The position numbers and the translations under genes are program-made. Shown in pieces: positions 19,571 to 29,149 of a DNA stretch of 64,000 nucleotides. The notes beneath the pieces were generated by a model, which had not been told where the DNA came from, made no database searches, and saw only the letters and a program-made list of their open reading frames with translations. Where the stretch lies: positions 1-64,000 of the forward strand of contig NZ_JIAH01000009.1 of assembly GCF_000688415.1 (NCBI RefSeq). The letters run 5' to 3'. The DNA comes from Corynebacterium pseudodiphtheriticum DSM 44287. GTDB taxonomy: Bacteria > Actinomycetota > Actinomycetes > Mycobacteriales > Mycobacteriaceae. The first letter of the stretch is position 1; each line of letters starts with the position of its first letter.

Positions 19571-19747
19571 TGTGCCTTACTTTCTCTCGCGAGGATCCCC
19601 CGCGTGCAGCCTCGAAAAATCTATGACGCATGACTAGTATACGCGCCCAGCACGGTGATAAATAATAGCTGTCACTCGACAGGCCTAAGCTCTGATCATC
19701 CAGCGCCCAGCACGAACACAGTGCAAACACAGCGCTAGGCTAGAGAC

Positions 19748-20641
19748 ATGCCTGAAGGTCACGTCATCCACCGTCTTGCCGACGAATTCACCCGCATTTT
19801 TGGCACCCAGCGCCTGCATATCACCAGCCCACAGGGCCGTTTTGCCACGGAAGCAACGCTTGTCGACGGCTCCCGGCTCGACCGGGCGGAAGCTTTTGGC
19901 AAACACTTATTTTTGCACTTCGACGCCGCGTCCGACGAGCACATCATCTATATCCACTTGGGCCTGATTGGGCACTTGCGTTTTGAGGATCGCGAGAAGG
20001 TCTGGGGCCAGATCCGATTGCGCATCGAAGCGCTTGCCGACGACGACGCGAATGATTCTGGCACCAAAACCAGAAGCACCTCCCCCGCCGAAGGCAACTC
20101 CGACAGCGGGAACCCCCACAATCTGGCGGCGAATCTGCGCGGCCCGCAGTGGTGTCGGCTGATCACGGACGAGGAATACGCCATCGCCGTCGGCAAGATC
20201 GGGGAAGATCCTATCCGCGATGATGCCGATCCGAAGCAGGTGTGGACGAAGGTGCAGCGTTCGAAGCGCAGCATCGGCTCGCTGTTGATGGACCAGAAAC
20301 TGTTTGCGGGGGTGGGCAATATTTATCGCGCGGAGGTGTTGTTCCGGCATCAGCAGTCGCCGTTTACTCCGGGTAATGCGATTGATCGCAGCGTGTTTTT
20401 CGCGATGTGGGAAGACCTGGTGGCTCTGATGCGCCAGGGCGTAGTCGACGGCGAGATTAATACGGTGCGCGCTGAGCACACCCCAGAGGTGATGCACCGC
20501 CCGGCGCGTGACGACGAGCACGGCGGTGAAGTCTATGTTTACCGGCGCGCGGGCGATGACTGTTATGTCTGCGGATCGGATATTGCGATGAAGGCATACG
20601 AGGGCCGCAATTTGTTTTGGTGCCCGACTTGCCAGGCTTGA
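19748..20641 (+). CDS. Fpg/Nei-family DNA glycosylase
   Basis: The protein starts MPEGHVIHRLA, with the catalytic Pro2 and Glu3 of the Fpg/Nei family of bifunctional base-excision glycosylases/AP lyases. GKHLFLHF supplies the conserved lysine, and the helix-two-turns-helix segment reads LLMDQKLFAGVGNIYRAE. The C-terminal zinc finger has CYVCGSD and FWCPTC. An Asp/Ser/Thr-rich insert of about 30 residues lies near residues 98-130. It is closest to the mycobacterial Nei1-type proteins by memory. It would remove oxidised pyrimidines or purines. Confidence 0.9.
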   Translation: MPEGHVIHRLADEFTRIFGTQRLHITSPQGRFATEATLVDGSRLDRAEAFGKHLFLHFDAASDEHIIYIHLGLIGHLRFEDREKVWGQIRLRIEALADDDANDSGTKTRSTSPAEGNSDSGNPHNLAANLRGPQWCRLITDEEYAIAVGKIGEDPIRDDADPKQVWTKVQRSKRSIGSLLMDQKLFAGVGNIYRAEVLFRHQQSPFTPGNAIDRSVFFAMWEDLVALMRQGVVDGEINTVRAEHTPEVMHRPARDDEHGGEVYVYRRAGDDCYVCGSDIAMKAYEGRNLFWCPTCQA

Positions 20642-20697
20642 TCATTGGGGCGTAGCTTGCCACCACAGGCTTAGGCCGGGGTGGTTAAGCTGGGTTT

Positions 20698-22605
20698 ATG
20701 TTCGCTTATTCTGCTGATCAGATCCGCGCTGCGGAAAAAGCACTCCTGGCCCATGAGGTGGCCGACGACGAGATGATGAAGCTCGCCGCCGCTGCCGTGG
20801 CCGATACTGCCCTGGATATGTTGCGGGCGCAGTCTTCCGACAAGGTCGTGGTAGTTGCCGGCCCTGGCGGTAATGGCGGCGATGGTTTGTTTGCCGCCAC
20901 ACACTTGTTGCTGGCTGGATACCGTGTGCACGCAGTACCGGTGGCTACGCTTGCCGACGGCTCCCCGAAGGTGCACGAAGCTGCGTGGCAAGCATTCCGC
21001 GCCGCCGGTGGTGAGCAGCTCGGCACCGGCGAACTGGCCGGACTGGCTGATTCTGCGCAAGCGCCCGCACTAATCATCGACGCGATCGCTGGTTTATCTG
21101 CAGGCCGCGGGCTTTCCGGCGAGCTCGCCGAGTTCTTTTCCGCGCAGCGCCGCGCCGGTACCGATGTGCTTGCCATTGATGTGCCTACCGGCGTGCACTG
21201 CGATACTGGCGCCACGGCTCCAGAAATCACAGCCGCTAAAACCACCGCCCGAGAAACAGCATCTACGGCTGCAAGCGCAAATCAGGATGCGGCAACATGT
21301 GAGCGCCGCTCTGGTGATAGCTATGTGCGTGCGACGGTCACTATCTCTTTTGGTGCTGGTCGCTTGGCGCACGCGGCAACACCTGCGTGCGGGAAGGTCG
21401 TGATCGCCGATCTGCAATTGCCGCAGGGTCCGCGTTCGTTTGCGGAAGAACTTGCGCACCAACGCTGTGCAAACCAAAATTCTGCAAAAAGCAAAGTTAC
21501 AGAAAACACCAGCGCCGGTGCCAGCTCCAGCTTCAGCTTCAAGCAAGGCACCGTCGAGTTTTTCCAGGTTCCAGCAATCGCAACCAAGGCTCCGGCGTCG
21601 GCAAGCGGGAGCACACCGGAATCACCACAAGCACCAGGCGTGCCGGAATTCCAGCATGGCACAGTCGGCGTCGGCAGCGGCCCCGGAAACCTAGAACCGC
21701 AGCCAGCTGGGGACAAATACTCCTCGGGCGTGGTTGGTCTATGTGCCGGCTCGGCGGCGTATCCCGGCGCGGGCATTTTATCTGCGGCCGGTGCGATCGC
21801 CGCTACACCATCGATGGTGCGGGTGCTTGGGCCTGCCGAACTCACGCGTGATGTGGTGCGCGCGCACCCGGAAGCAGTCACACATACCAGTGTGCGTACC
21901 GCCGGGCGGGTGCAAGCATTGGTTGTTGGGCCGGGGCGTGGAACAGATATTTCCGCAGCGTTGGAGTTGGAATATGCGTTGCGGGGCACTCAACCGTTGG
22001 TGCTGGATGCCGACGCCATCACGTTGTTAGCGGCTAGCGCACAGCTGCGGGAGCTCCTTCGCGACCGGGCAAGCACTAGCCCGGTACTGCTGACCCCGCA
22101 TGATGGAGAATTCCAGCGTTTAGCAGACGCGCTGCCTACGCCGGATCAGGATGTTTCTACAGACGACGCCACTACGGCTAGTACCGCTGGCACCTCTGGT
22201 TTTTCTGGCACCATCGACCGTTTGCACACTACTCGTGCCCTGGCGGCACAACTCAATGCGTGGGTGCTGCGCAAAGGGCGGATCACTCTGATTGCCAGCC
22301 CTGACGGCAGGTTGGTGTCGGTGAATACGGGTTCTTCGTGGGCTGCCACGCCTGGTTCCGGTGATGTGCTGTCCGGAATTCTGGGAGCTTTCCTCGCCGA
22401 GTGGAATGCACCAGCAGCCGCTCCGGAGACTAAACACAACGAGGCAGCCCGGGCGGGTCTTGCCGACGTATTTCGGCGCGCTGTCGTCGTGCATTCCTGG
22501 GCTGCACAGCTTGCTGCACAAACAGAATTTGGGATGGCGCCAACGTCGGCAAGCGCAATTGCTACCGCGATACCCCGGGCGCTGGCATATTTCTCCAGGC
22601 AGTAA
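20698..22605 (+). CDS. nnr: Bifunctional NAD(P)HX epimerase/dehydratase
   Basis: The N-terminal YjeF_N epimerase part (residues 1-~245) has VVVVAGPGGNGGDGLFAATHL and AIDVPTGVHCDTGATAP. The C-terminal ADP-dependent dehydratase part has VVGPGRG, VLDADAI, LLTPHDGEF and PGSGDVLSGILGAFLA. Together they repair hydrated NAD(P)H. At 635 residues it exceeds the usual ~480-520 because of low-complexity Ala/Thr/Ser-rich inserts near residues 183-202, 260-300 and 480-500. It follows the glycosylase by 56 bp on the same strand. Confidence 0.9.
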   Translation: MFAYSADQIRAAEKALLAHEVADDEMMKLAAAAVADTALDMLRAQSSDKVVVVAGPGGNGGDGLFAATHLLLAGYRVHAVPVATLADGSPKVHEAAWQAFRAAGGEQLGTGELAGLADSAQAPALIIDAIAGLSAGRGLSGELAEFFSAQRRAGTDVLAIDVPTGVHCDTGATAPEITAAKTTARETASTAASANQDAATCERRSGDSYVRATVTISFGAGRLAHAATPACGKVVIADLQLPQGPRSFAEELAHQRCANQNSAKSKVTENTSAGASSSFSFKQGTVEFFQVPAIATKAPASASGSTPESPQAPGVPEFQHGTVGVGSGPGNLEPQPAGDKYSSGVVGLCAGSAAYPGAGILSAAGAIAATPSMVRVLGPAELTRDVVRAHPEAVTHTSVRTAGRVQALVVGPGRGTDISAALELEYALRGTQPLVLDADAITLLAASAQLRELLRDRASTSPVLLTPHDGEFQRLADALPTPDQDVSTDDATTASTAGTSGFSGTIDRLHTTRALAAQLNAWVLRKGRITLIASPDGRLVSVNTGSSWAATPGSGDVLSGILGAFLAEWNAPAAAPETKHNEAARAGLADVFRRAVVVHSWAAQLAAQTEFGMAPTSASAIATAIPRALAYFSRQ

Positions 22606-22676
22606 GGCCAGTAAGGCGAAAACAAGCACCGCTCCGTGCAGGGGCTGGGGCAATCACCGCTGCACCGGTGGCCTTG

Positions 22677-23057
22677 TTAGCCCAGGATCAACAGTGTGAC
22701 CACCGCCGGGGCATCGGCATGCAAGGCGTGAATTTTGCCTTCGTCGACGTGCACGGCTTTCCCCGGAGCGAGTGTGATTTCATCGACGGGCTCACCAGCA
22801 TCCGCGTCACCGATGGTGAACGTGACTGAACCCGTTTGCCCCAGCACCAGGATCGGGCGCGGGGCCTTGTGGTTCGCCATAGTGTCACCGGCGCGGAAGG
22901 ATAACCGCACCACGGTGGCGCCTTCTAGCTCGGCGACCTTAGTTACTTGTGGCACCGCACGGGCTTGGCGTGACTGCGCATGGGTGGAGTTCTCATCCTC
23001 CTGGTATGGCAGATTGAGGCCTTCTACCAGTTCCCATTCGTGCTCATTAATGCGCAT
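22677..23057 (-). CDS. Small cupin-domain protein
   Basis: The 126-residue protein is a single cupin barrel, with RLSFRAGDTMANHKAPRPILVLGQTGSVTFTIGDADAG and a second motif around GKAVHVDEGKIHALHAD that supplies histidines for a metal site. Substrate is unknown; such proteins range from regulators to small dioxygenases. AAAGGA precedes the ATG at 23057, whereas a 9-codon upstream extension lacks a site. It is convergent with nnr. Confidence 0.8.
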   Translation of the reverse strand: MRINEHEWELVEGLNLPYQEDENSTHAQSRQARAVPQVTKVAELEGATVVRLSFRAGDTMANHKAPRPILVLGQTGSVTFTIGDADAGEPVDEITLAPGKAVHVDEGKIHALHADAPAVVTLLILG

Positions 23058-23172
23058 GACAGTTCCTTTGCTTACGAGGGGCATTTAGCACCAGTTTACT
23101 GCGAAAAATGACTGCCCCGATTTTCCGGAAGTTATGATCAAATTAACTTAAATTATGAAAGGTAGGGCTGGT

Positions 23173-23604
23173 ATGGTGGCTAGTTCGCAGGTAAATCTTG
23201 CCGATTGGACGCAGAAGGCGAAAGACTACGTCGATTCGAAGCAGCACCTTCTACTCCCTGGCGTATGCCAAGATGATCCTTGGAGTCAAAGATCATTAAA
23301 AGCGTGCGAAAAATGGTTTCTTGCGAACGCAAAAACGATTCCTGCCCCTCGCCGAATTGATTACGAGATGTTCCTTGGAGAAGGTCTACGCAGACGGTTT
23401 TCAGGGCAATGGGCACATGCTTCTATCTTGGACAAGAAAATTAGCCATGAGCATAATCTACTTGGAATTTATTATCCTCAGCTAGAGCAATTTGATGTAA
23501 CCGGATCCCTGCTTGCTAATGCGCTTGCCGCAAAAACAGGAGATTTCTGGGCCTCAGTTTTCCAGTTAAACGAAAGCCTTCGTTTGGCGGGCCTTGCAAA
23601 TTGA
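23173..23604 (+). CDS. Hypothetical protein
   Basis: The product is 143 residues, mostly helical by composition, soluble, with Trp and His spread through it (WTQKAKDYVDSKQHL, CEKWFLANA, WAHASILDKKI). I recognise no family. An alternative ATG six codons upstream (23155) is possible; AAAGG about 11 bases before 23173 favours this start. It lies at the left edge of the accessory island, is transcribed towards the ABC exporter's 3' end, and has lower GC than the core genes. Confidence 0.5.
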   Translation: MVASSQVNLADWTQKAKDYVDSKQHLLLPGVCQDDPWSQRSLKACEKWFLANAKTIPAPRRIDYEMFLGEGLRRRFSGQWAHASILDKKISHEHNLLGIYYPQLEQFDVTGSLLANALAAKTGDFWASVFQLNESLRLAGLAN

Positions 23605-23685
23605 AGCATTCCGGATTCTGCTGCTATAAACCATTGAAATTGGAAGCCATAGTTTTAGGATCGCCACCTTTCTGAATATCAGAGC

Positions 23686-25218
23686 CTAAGAGCTTCGCTC
23701 AAACTTTCTGAGTGCCACGAAAAACCAGCGCACTGTTAGACCAAGAACGAGTAATTCTGTTGTTACTGCAAAATTGAGCCGTTCTGGAGTGTCAGCAATC
23801 TCTGGCCAAGCAGGCAACGCTACAACCCACAGGATGGATTCAGCCAGGACATCGCCTCCCAGAGTCGCCGACAATACTGTGATAAAGATTGACCATGCGA
23901 TCGTGAGGCCAACACCGTAGGACACGCACAGCACGGTGCTTATAGTCGCCAGCACTACTCCCGTCGTTGACCACAACACGACTAGCTTCACCGTTTCAGG
24001 AAAATTCCCGCCCGCAAACGTATGCAAAACTCCTACCACCATCGCGAGAAAAACGAGCAAGATGGAATGCCACATAAGGTAGGAAACACGAGTTTTAGCG
24101 TTCTCCAATACAGTGACTCTCCACGCAGAAGACAACAATTTCCAACTCAAGATAGGAAGAAGGCCTGCGCCTAAGGGAAGGACGAAAAACGTATAGAAGC
24201 CGCTGATATAGCTTGCTGGATAAAAGATGGCCATCATCCCAAAAACCGCTAGCACGGCAAATAATAACCACGAAATACTGCTACGGAATAGTGCGATCCT
24301 GATGGACGATAAAGCAAGAGCTAGGTTGTCTGGACTATTGCGCCCAGAGAAATCAGGCGAAGCGTATACAGAATCAAGAGAAAACTGTGCAGGTAAAATG
24401 CTTTGATCTGGTTGGGCTTGTGTATTTTTCTTAATCGTAACTTTTCTTCGGCGGCCCCGCGCGAAAATCGTCAAGCTAAGAGTAACGAGCGCAAAGAGGC
24501 TATTAAGGACAATTCCTTGCAAAGGAGTTTCTTGCGCAAGTAACTCTCCTTCAGTCAAAGGGACCGCATTCGAGTGAACGCCAAGCACTGGTAGAAGCAA
24601 ACGCACTGGCCAGGTCGGTGGAAACAGATTCCACAGTGCGGATTCAGATAAAAGAGTTCCGGCTGCTTGATACACCACCGCCGCTAATAACGTCATTACA
24701 ATAGAGAAATACCGTGCAACCAAGCTGAAAATACAAAGCGTCGAAATGCTGCACATAAACGCTAGCCCACCTGCAACAAGAAGGGAATTCGCCCCTTCAC
24801 GTCCATCCAATATTGTTAATGCCCAGGACGACCCAAAGTTCATCAGGTGAAACAATGCAGAAACTACAATGAGAACACCAATACGTGCCGCACGAATAGC
24901 ATGTGGGGATACCGGACGAATATCTGTTCCTCCGTATCGGTTCGCTTTTTCCCTATCTTCTGCCAGACCAGCTAATAAAGCGAGAAGAGGAGCAGCCATA
25001 CCAGTGACGTACATAGCCTGCCAACCCAGCGCACCCGAGGCATCATGACCCTCAGCAGACCAGAAAGCTAAGGTCGAACTAGTAATACCAATCCACAGAC
25101 CAATCAGTGGAAACCATTGCACTGCTGATCCTTTTGTACGAACAATTTCGGCTTGAATAATACCGGACGCCTTCGGCGCACTCTGCGATCGAGCGAACAC
25201 AGGCCTTACTTTGCTCAT
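23686..25218 (-). CDS. ABC exporter permease, 12-helix type
   Basis: This 510-residue protein has about twelve hydrophobic helices in two halves separated by a polar loop near residues 250-300 (FARGRRRKVTIKKNTQ). That is the layout of large ABC-2-type exporter permeases of the kind used for peptide export or antibiotic resistance. It overlaps the upstream ATPase gene by 4 bp (ATGA), showing translational coupling. With the ATPase and the upstream response regulator and histidine kinase it forms a minus-strand operon-like group. The substrate is unknown; a peptide is likely given the remnant peptide gene nearby. Confidence 0.75.
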   Translation of the reverse strand: MSKVRPVFARSQSAPKASGIIQAEIVRTKGSAVQWFPLIGLWIGITSSTLAFWSAEGHDASGALGWQAMYVTGMAAPLLALLAGLAEDREKANRYGGTDIRPVSPHAIRAARIGVLIVVSALFHLMNFGSSWALTILDGREGANSLLVAGGLAFMCSISTLCIFSLVARYFSIVMTLLAAVVYQAAGTLLSESALWNLFPPTWPVRLLLPVLGVHSNAVPLTEGELLAQETPLQGIVLNSLFALVTLSLTIFARGRRRKVTIKKNTQAQPDQSILPAQFSLDSVYASPDFSGRNSPDNLALALSSIRIALFRSSISWLLFAVLAVFGMMAIFYPASYISGFYTFFVLPLGAGLLPILSWKLLSSAWRVTVLENAKTRVSYLMWHSILLVFLAMVVGVLHTFAGGNFPETVKLVVLWSTTGVVLATISTVLCVSYGVGLTIAWSIFITVLSATLGGDVLAESILWVVALPAWPEIADTPERLNFAVTTELLVLGLTVRWFFVALRKFERSS

Positions 25219-25940
25219 GATTCTTCACTTCCTTGGGTCATGTCCAGGAAGCGTTCTTCAAGGTGATCTCTTGCGGCAAAATCGCTCAACGGCCCAGAAT
25301 AAACACTATGACCTTTGGCTAAGATCGTGATGTCATCAGCGAGTTTAGAAATTTCTCCGAGCTGATGGGAGCTAATCAAAACGGTGCCTTCGCACTTCAC
25401 CCAATTACGTATAAGAATTCGCAGATCTGCGATCCCCTGCGGATCAAGACCGTTTTGAGGCTCATCGAGAATAAGGATGGGGGGACGTCCAAGAATTGCT
25501 GTTGCAAGAGCAAGTCGCGCCTTCATACCAGTGGAAAAAGAGCGCGCCTTCTTTCTCCCAGCGTGTCCCAGTCCTACGAAATCAAGCGCTTCCTGCGCCT
25601 GGAGATCTGGAATATTCAGCAGCTTAGCGTGAACACGGATATTATTTAGCGCTGAGAGGTGGCCGTAGAAGGCTGGCCCGTTGATGGAGGCCCCGATATT
25701 TTTCAGACTGTCTCTAGTCCGGGGAGAGCCAAGAATTTGGATAGCCCCTTGTCCGCGGTCTTCCAAACCGAGAATCATACGGAAACAAGTAGATTTCCCT
25801 GCTCCATTACGCCCCAGAAGCGCATGGACCCGACCAGGGATTACATCCATCGAGAAACCATCAAGAACCACATGTCCTGAATAACTAATCCGTAGATCAT
25901 TACATGAGATTGCAGGTGTTAGTCCGTCTGTCTTAGCCAT
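25215..25940 (-). CDS. ABC exporter ATP-binding protein
   Basis: The 241-residue nucleotide-binding subunit has Walker A GRNGAGKS, a signature region FSTGMKARLALA in place of LSGGQ, and Walker B ILILDEPQNGLDP followed by the switch His in SSHQLGE. The FSTGM signature is common in BcrA/LanF-type ATPases of bacteriocin and bacitracin resistance exporters. The ATG at 25940 gives a normal N terminus (MAKTDGLTPAIS); a GTG at 25997 would add 19 unlike residues. It is coupled to the permease gene by overlap. Confidence 0.85.
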   Translation of the reverse strand: MAKTDGLTPAISCNDLRISYSGHVVLDGFSMDVIPGRVHALLGRNGAGKSTCFRMILGLEDRGQGAIQILGSPRTRDSLKNIGASINGPAFYGHLSALNNIRVHAKLLNIPDLQAQEALDFVGLGHAGRKKARSFSTGMKARLALATAILGRPPILILDEPQNGLDPQGIADLRILIRNWVKCEGTVLISSHQLGEISKLADDITILAKGHSVYSGPLSDFAARDHLEERFLDMTQGSEES

Positions 25941-26081
25941 GACTCTATGATGCGGCGCACCTGAGATAAAAGCATCTATCTCTAGGACGTTTTTCACGAC
26001 GTCTTACTACGTCAGGCGACTGAATTCGGCATCAGTCTAGAGGATGAAGCGAGCCGTTTGTCCAGATGCTTAAAACTGCGA

Positions 26082-26753
26082 TTATTCTTCTGGATTCGTC
26101 AGTTGGTTTTTGTGTGCCCAGACAGCTAAACCAACGCGATCTCGAACTCCTAATTTATTTATCAGCCGAGAAACATATGTCTTGACCGTCGCGGTACCTA
26201 TAAAAAGAGCACCCGCAATCTCTGCATTCGTCTCCGCACAGGCAACCCGTCCTAAGACTTGTTTTTCACGTTCGGTCAGAGAGTTCACTATCTCGATTTC
26301 ATCATTCGTGGGTTTATGCTTCCAATTTGATCTTCGCCGAAATTCCTCGAATACGAAGTTAGTCACATCCGGAGAAAGTACCGATGCTCCTTCATAAATT
26401 CGACGTACAGAACTGATGAGATTTTCAGGATCAATGTCTTTGAGTAGGAACCCGTGAACTCCGACTTCTAGGGCATCTTCCACTAGATTATCGTCGCTGA
26501 AAGTTGTTAGCATCAGCACCTTAGTATCTTTATGCTCTTTTAAGATTTGTTTTGCAGCTTCCAACCCATTCATTTGTGGCATTTGAATATCCAGCACCGC
26601 GACGTCAATCTTCCATCGGGAGGCAATCTGGACCGCTTCAATCCCATTTTGCGCCAGGCCAACAACTTCAAGATCTGCTTGAGTACTTAAAATAGTCTTC
26701 AAGGCAGAAGCCATTAGCGGCTGGTCGTCTGCGATTAGTACTCGAATCTTCAT
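26082..26753 (-). CDS. NarL/LuxR-type response regulator
   Basis: The 223-residue protein has a receiver domain with acidic residues in LIADDQPLM, the phosphoacceptor Asp in VAVLDIQMPQ, and Lys in FLLKDIDPE. A LuxR-type HTH follows in its C-terminal 60 residues (LTEREKQVLGRVACAETNAEIAGALF). ATG 26753 begins MKIRVLIADD after a GGTGG-like site. It follows its histidine kinase by 46 bp and precedes the ABC genes by about 140 bp, so it most likely controls this exporter. Confidence 0.9.
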   Translation of the reverse strand: MKIRVLIADDQPLMASALKTILSTQADLEVVGLAQNGIEAVQIASRWKIDVAVLDIQMPQMNGLEAAKQILKEHKDTKVLMLTTFSDDNLVEDALEVGVHGFLLKDIDPENLISSVRRIYEGASVLSPDVTNFVFEEFRRRSNWKHKPTNDEIEIVNSLTEREKQVLGRVACAETNAEIAGALFIGTATVKTYVSRLINKLGVRDRVGLAVWAHKNQLTNPEE

Positions 26754-26799
26754 CTCTACCACCGTTTAAATAATTCATGCTTTCCCCCATCCGGGGATA

Positions 26800-28020
26800 C
26801 TATCCCGGCAGAATCGGCACCGAAGCTGTTACGGAGAACGTACCATCTTTGTGCTTGAAAGTAATCCAGCCGCCGAGATTGGCAACTCTTTCTTGCATAC
26901 CGATTAAGCCACTTCCCGAGCCCTCAAACGCTTCAACGCTCTTTCCTTTTGATTTGCTTGTAATAACCAAAGAAAGCTCGTTAGCAGCAAACGAAATCAA
27001 CATCTTTATACTCGTAGAAGTCTCAACACCCTGGTGACGAAGGATATTCGTTAGTGACTCATCGATGATTCTGCGTACAGCCAATTGAGTAATTAGAGGT
27101 ACAGATTGTACAAGTTCCTGCATCTCTTCGGGAGATGGCAAATCAGCGTGGATTTTGAGTCCAGCTTTAGAAAAATTCTCTAATTGAGAATACATATTGC
27201 TTAGCCCAGTGAGGCCTTGCTCTTGGCTTTTACTAGTGTTATCTCTTAATGCTCGAACAATCCCACGAACTTCCACTAACGAATCAGAACTGATTCTACG
27301 AATATTCTTTAGGGCTTCCTCTTGTGCGTTGTCGCTATTATCGGCAGAGGTTTTCCCAGCTATTTCTCCTGCAGATGCTTGGACATTAATTAATGTCAAA
27401 CTATGGGCTAGGACATCATGAATTTCTCGCGCAATCTGTATCCTTTCTTGGGTTTGGATTTTTCTTAATTTCTCTAAATTTGACCGTTCCTTTATTCTTC
27501 TATCGCGTTCCCTCTGCTGTTCTTGTTTCCGTTCAGCCCGACCGAATTGCAGGACAATGGAAAGCGCGAGCCACTGTACTAGGAGCCATGAGATGGCCTG
27601 TTCAAGGCTACGGTAGGCCATTGCGTCAGTCCCAAATTGCCACATGACTGGAGAGATAATGCAATAGACAAAAGCTAACAGTGCAATGCCAGTCACCCAC
27701 CTTCTACTGTCAGATTGTCGCGCAACCCCATATACGGCGACCGGAAGAAATAAGAAGAAAGGAGTTAACCCCAGGTTAGTTGGGAGTGCGGTAATCCAAT
27801 TAACGGACCATGCATACAGAACCATCACCATCAAGAATGAAGACAATATGGGTTTAATCCGCCAGAAAAAGCTGACGGGTACAAAAGCAACAGCCAAAGC
27901 AGCTTGAATGGATCTATGTAGTCCCCCGTCAAACGCTATAGAAACGTAAAAGAGAGCCAAAAAGAGCACCAATAAAGAAAACATTAGCTCCCAAGCTTTC
28001 AAGGGTATTTTCTGAATCAT
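26800..28020 (-). CDS. NarL-type sensor histidine kinase
   Basis: The 406-residue protein has five or six membrane helices in residues 1-~160 and a basic coiled linker (RKQEQQRERDRRIKERSNLEKL). Next come a HisKA_3 dimerisation region with the phosphorylated His in IAREIHDVLAHSLT and a HATPase domain ending with SGSGLIGMQERVANLGG. The membrane sensor lacks a large extracellular loop, as in intramembrane-sensing kinases that respond to cell-wall antibiotics. GAGGA precedes ATG 28020. It is the first gene of the kinase-regulator-ABC cluster. Confidence 0.88.
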   Translation of the reverse strand: MIQKIPLKAWELMFSLLVLFLALFYVSIAFDGGLHRSIQAALAVAFVPVSFFWRIKPILSSFLMVMVLYAWSVNWITALPTNLGLTPFFLFLPVAVYGVARQSDSRRWVTGIALLAFVYCIISPVMWQFGTDAMAYRSLEQAISWLLVQWLALSIVLQFGRAERKQEQQRERDRRIKERSNLEKLRKIQTQERIQIAREIHDVLAHSLTLINVQASAGEIAGKTSADNSDNAQEEALKNIRRISSDSLVEVRGIVRALRDNTSKSQEQGLTGLSNMYSQLENFSKAGLKIHADLPSPEEMQELVQSVPLITQLAVRRIIDESLTNILRHQGVETSTSIKMLISFAANELSLVITSKSKGKSVEAFEGSGSGLIGMQERVANLGGWITFKHKDGTFSVTASVPILPG

Positions 28021-28293
28021 TACGGTGTCCTCGCTTCGGTGGGCTAATGTCAAAGAATGGCGAGTTTACCCTTCACCACTGTCGTGAGATTTCTCGATCC
28101 AACACTAGTAAAGCTTATCCCGATTTTATTCAGTTGGCTCGAGTTAGAGGGGATCTGGTTGCCGCTTATCACCAAACCGATCTTTTCACAGGTTTCCGCT
28201 TTATGAAGACGTTCAAACAAATAGCTCAGGCCATTTGAACTGAATCCCCTTGTCAAATGAATATTTCCGGCGGTTTAAAGTGCCCCGGTTTTG

Positions 28294-28320
28294 TTCCGTC
28301 TGAGTAGGGGGGCAAAATCT
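28294..28320 (+). repeat. Degenerate IS end, copy 1
   Basis: A 27-base block (TTCCGTCTGAGTAGG then GGGGCAAAATCT) recurs with four or five differences at 29150-29175. Here it sits just upstream of the broken IS3-type orfA, so it probably represents that element's left end. Confidence 0.5.
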
Positions 28321-28325
28321 GGACT

Positions 28326-28610
28326 ATGCCCAAAAAATAATCGGGATGCGAAGGGCCACGTCATTCGTTTAATTGAGGATCGCATCCTGCCGAAAGGTCT
28401 TGTTAATAGAGATCGAATGTAAATCGTTGCACCAAAGGTTAGTACCTCCTGGCGCACGGCACGCCAGCGACTACAACGAGCCCGGGCACAAGGAACTACT
28501 ACCCACGAAAAACCCATGCTCATCGCAGAGCTGGCCCCATGGCGGCAGGAAAACCACAAGCTGCGAGATACCAACGAACTGCTGAAGACTGACTCAGATT
28601 TTTCGCATCG
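28326..28610 (+). pseudogene. IS3-family transposase OrfA remnant
   Basis: ATG 28326 gives MPKK then a stop. Shifting frame after five codons gives DAKGHVIRLIEDRILPKGL, a stop, IVAPKVSTSWRTARQRLQRARAQG, and then ENHKLRDTNELLKTDSDF. This last stretch matches the leucine-zipper-like end of IS3-group OrfA proteins, in which ENAELR-x-ANEILK-x-xSAFF is typical. One frameshift and one nonsense codon are visible. No orfB follows, so the element is dead and largely deleted. Confidence 0.75.
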
Positions 28611-28645
28611 GCACCAGACCCAAAACCTCCGTTATGATCCAAATC

Positions 28646-28687
28646 GGGGATGCGGACGAAATACTCCAAGATTGCGTCCGCATCCCC
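28646..28687. terminator. 13-bp perfect inverted repeat, possible terminator
   Basis: GGGGATGCGGACG and CGTCCGCATCCCC pair perfectly around a 16-base loop, directly past the stop of the small membrane protein gene on the minus strand. There is no strong T run, so it could also be a residue of the decayed IS. Confidence 0.5.
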
Positions 28688-28713
28688 ATCTGTGCACTAA
28701 AAGGATTCCCTTT

Positions 28714-28896
28714 TTATTTAGAAAACCGGGCAACCATTGAAACAGTCAAAAGTACCCATGAGGCTGACAGAAAGACTGTAGCAACAGTATTTCCGCTAGC
28801 GATTACATAGCCTACGCCGAAGGTTAAAATAAGCCAGCCGATAACGGAAAACCAAAACCCTACAGTTCGTTGTGGGGAATTCTTCAAAAGGATCAT
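28714..28896 (-). CDS. Small two-helix membrane protein, possible immunity protein
   Basis: The 60-residue product has two hydrophobic stretches (about residues 11-33 and 36-56) and a basic start (MILLKNSPQRTVGFW). It lies 31 bp downstream of a truncated Gly/Ala-rich secreted-peptide gene on the same strand, the usual place for a bacteriocin immunity gene. AGAGAG precedes the ATG. The immunity role is inferred from size, topology and position only; no family is recognised. Confidence 0.5.
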   Translation of the reverse strand: MILLKNSPQRTVGFWFSVIGWLILTFGVGYVIASGNTVATVFLSASWVLLTVSMVARFSK

Positions 28897-28927
28897 CTCT
28901 CTAGACTATTTCTATTTGCCTGGGTAG

Positions 28928-29148
28928 TTAACGGCCTATCGCAGCTTTACCGCAAGTGTAACCTCCTCCGACACTAGCAGCACCGGCACCTATCACAGCT
29001 CCCGCTACGGCTAGCCCTGCTCCCAAAAAAGGAAAGATTTCTGGAGGGTAGCAGCAACTTTTCCGTTCTGATCATGGACAATCACGGTGCCGTCCAACTT
29101 CTTTTCAGCGACCCCCTTTTCGATAGAGAATGAAGTATCCCACGTTCT
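28928..29148 (-). pseudogene. Truncated bacteriocin-like/secreted peptide gene
   Basis: Starting at the edge of the second IS-end copy, one frame encodes DTSFSIEKGVAEKKLDGTVIVHDQNGKVAATL. After a deletion or frameshift near 29025-29045, another frame encodes FLGAGLAVAGAVIGAGAA followed by SVGGGYTCGKAAIGR and TAA. The first part resembles the small beta domain (GTV-x-V-x-D-x-x-GKVVATL) that precedes Gly/Ala-rich hydrophobic tails in actinobacterial secreted peptides and halocin-C8-like proteins. No start codon or signal peptide remains. Family assignment is by pattern, not by search. Confidence 0.5.
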
Positions 29149-29149
29149 A

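Noticed and set aside
28047..28238. 63-codon + strand frame upstream of the histidine kinase
   Set aside because: No ribosome-binding site, no family, and it partly overlaps sequence needed for the kinase promoter.
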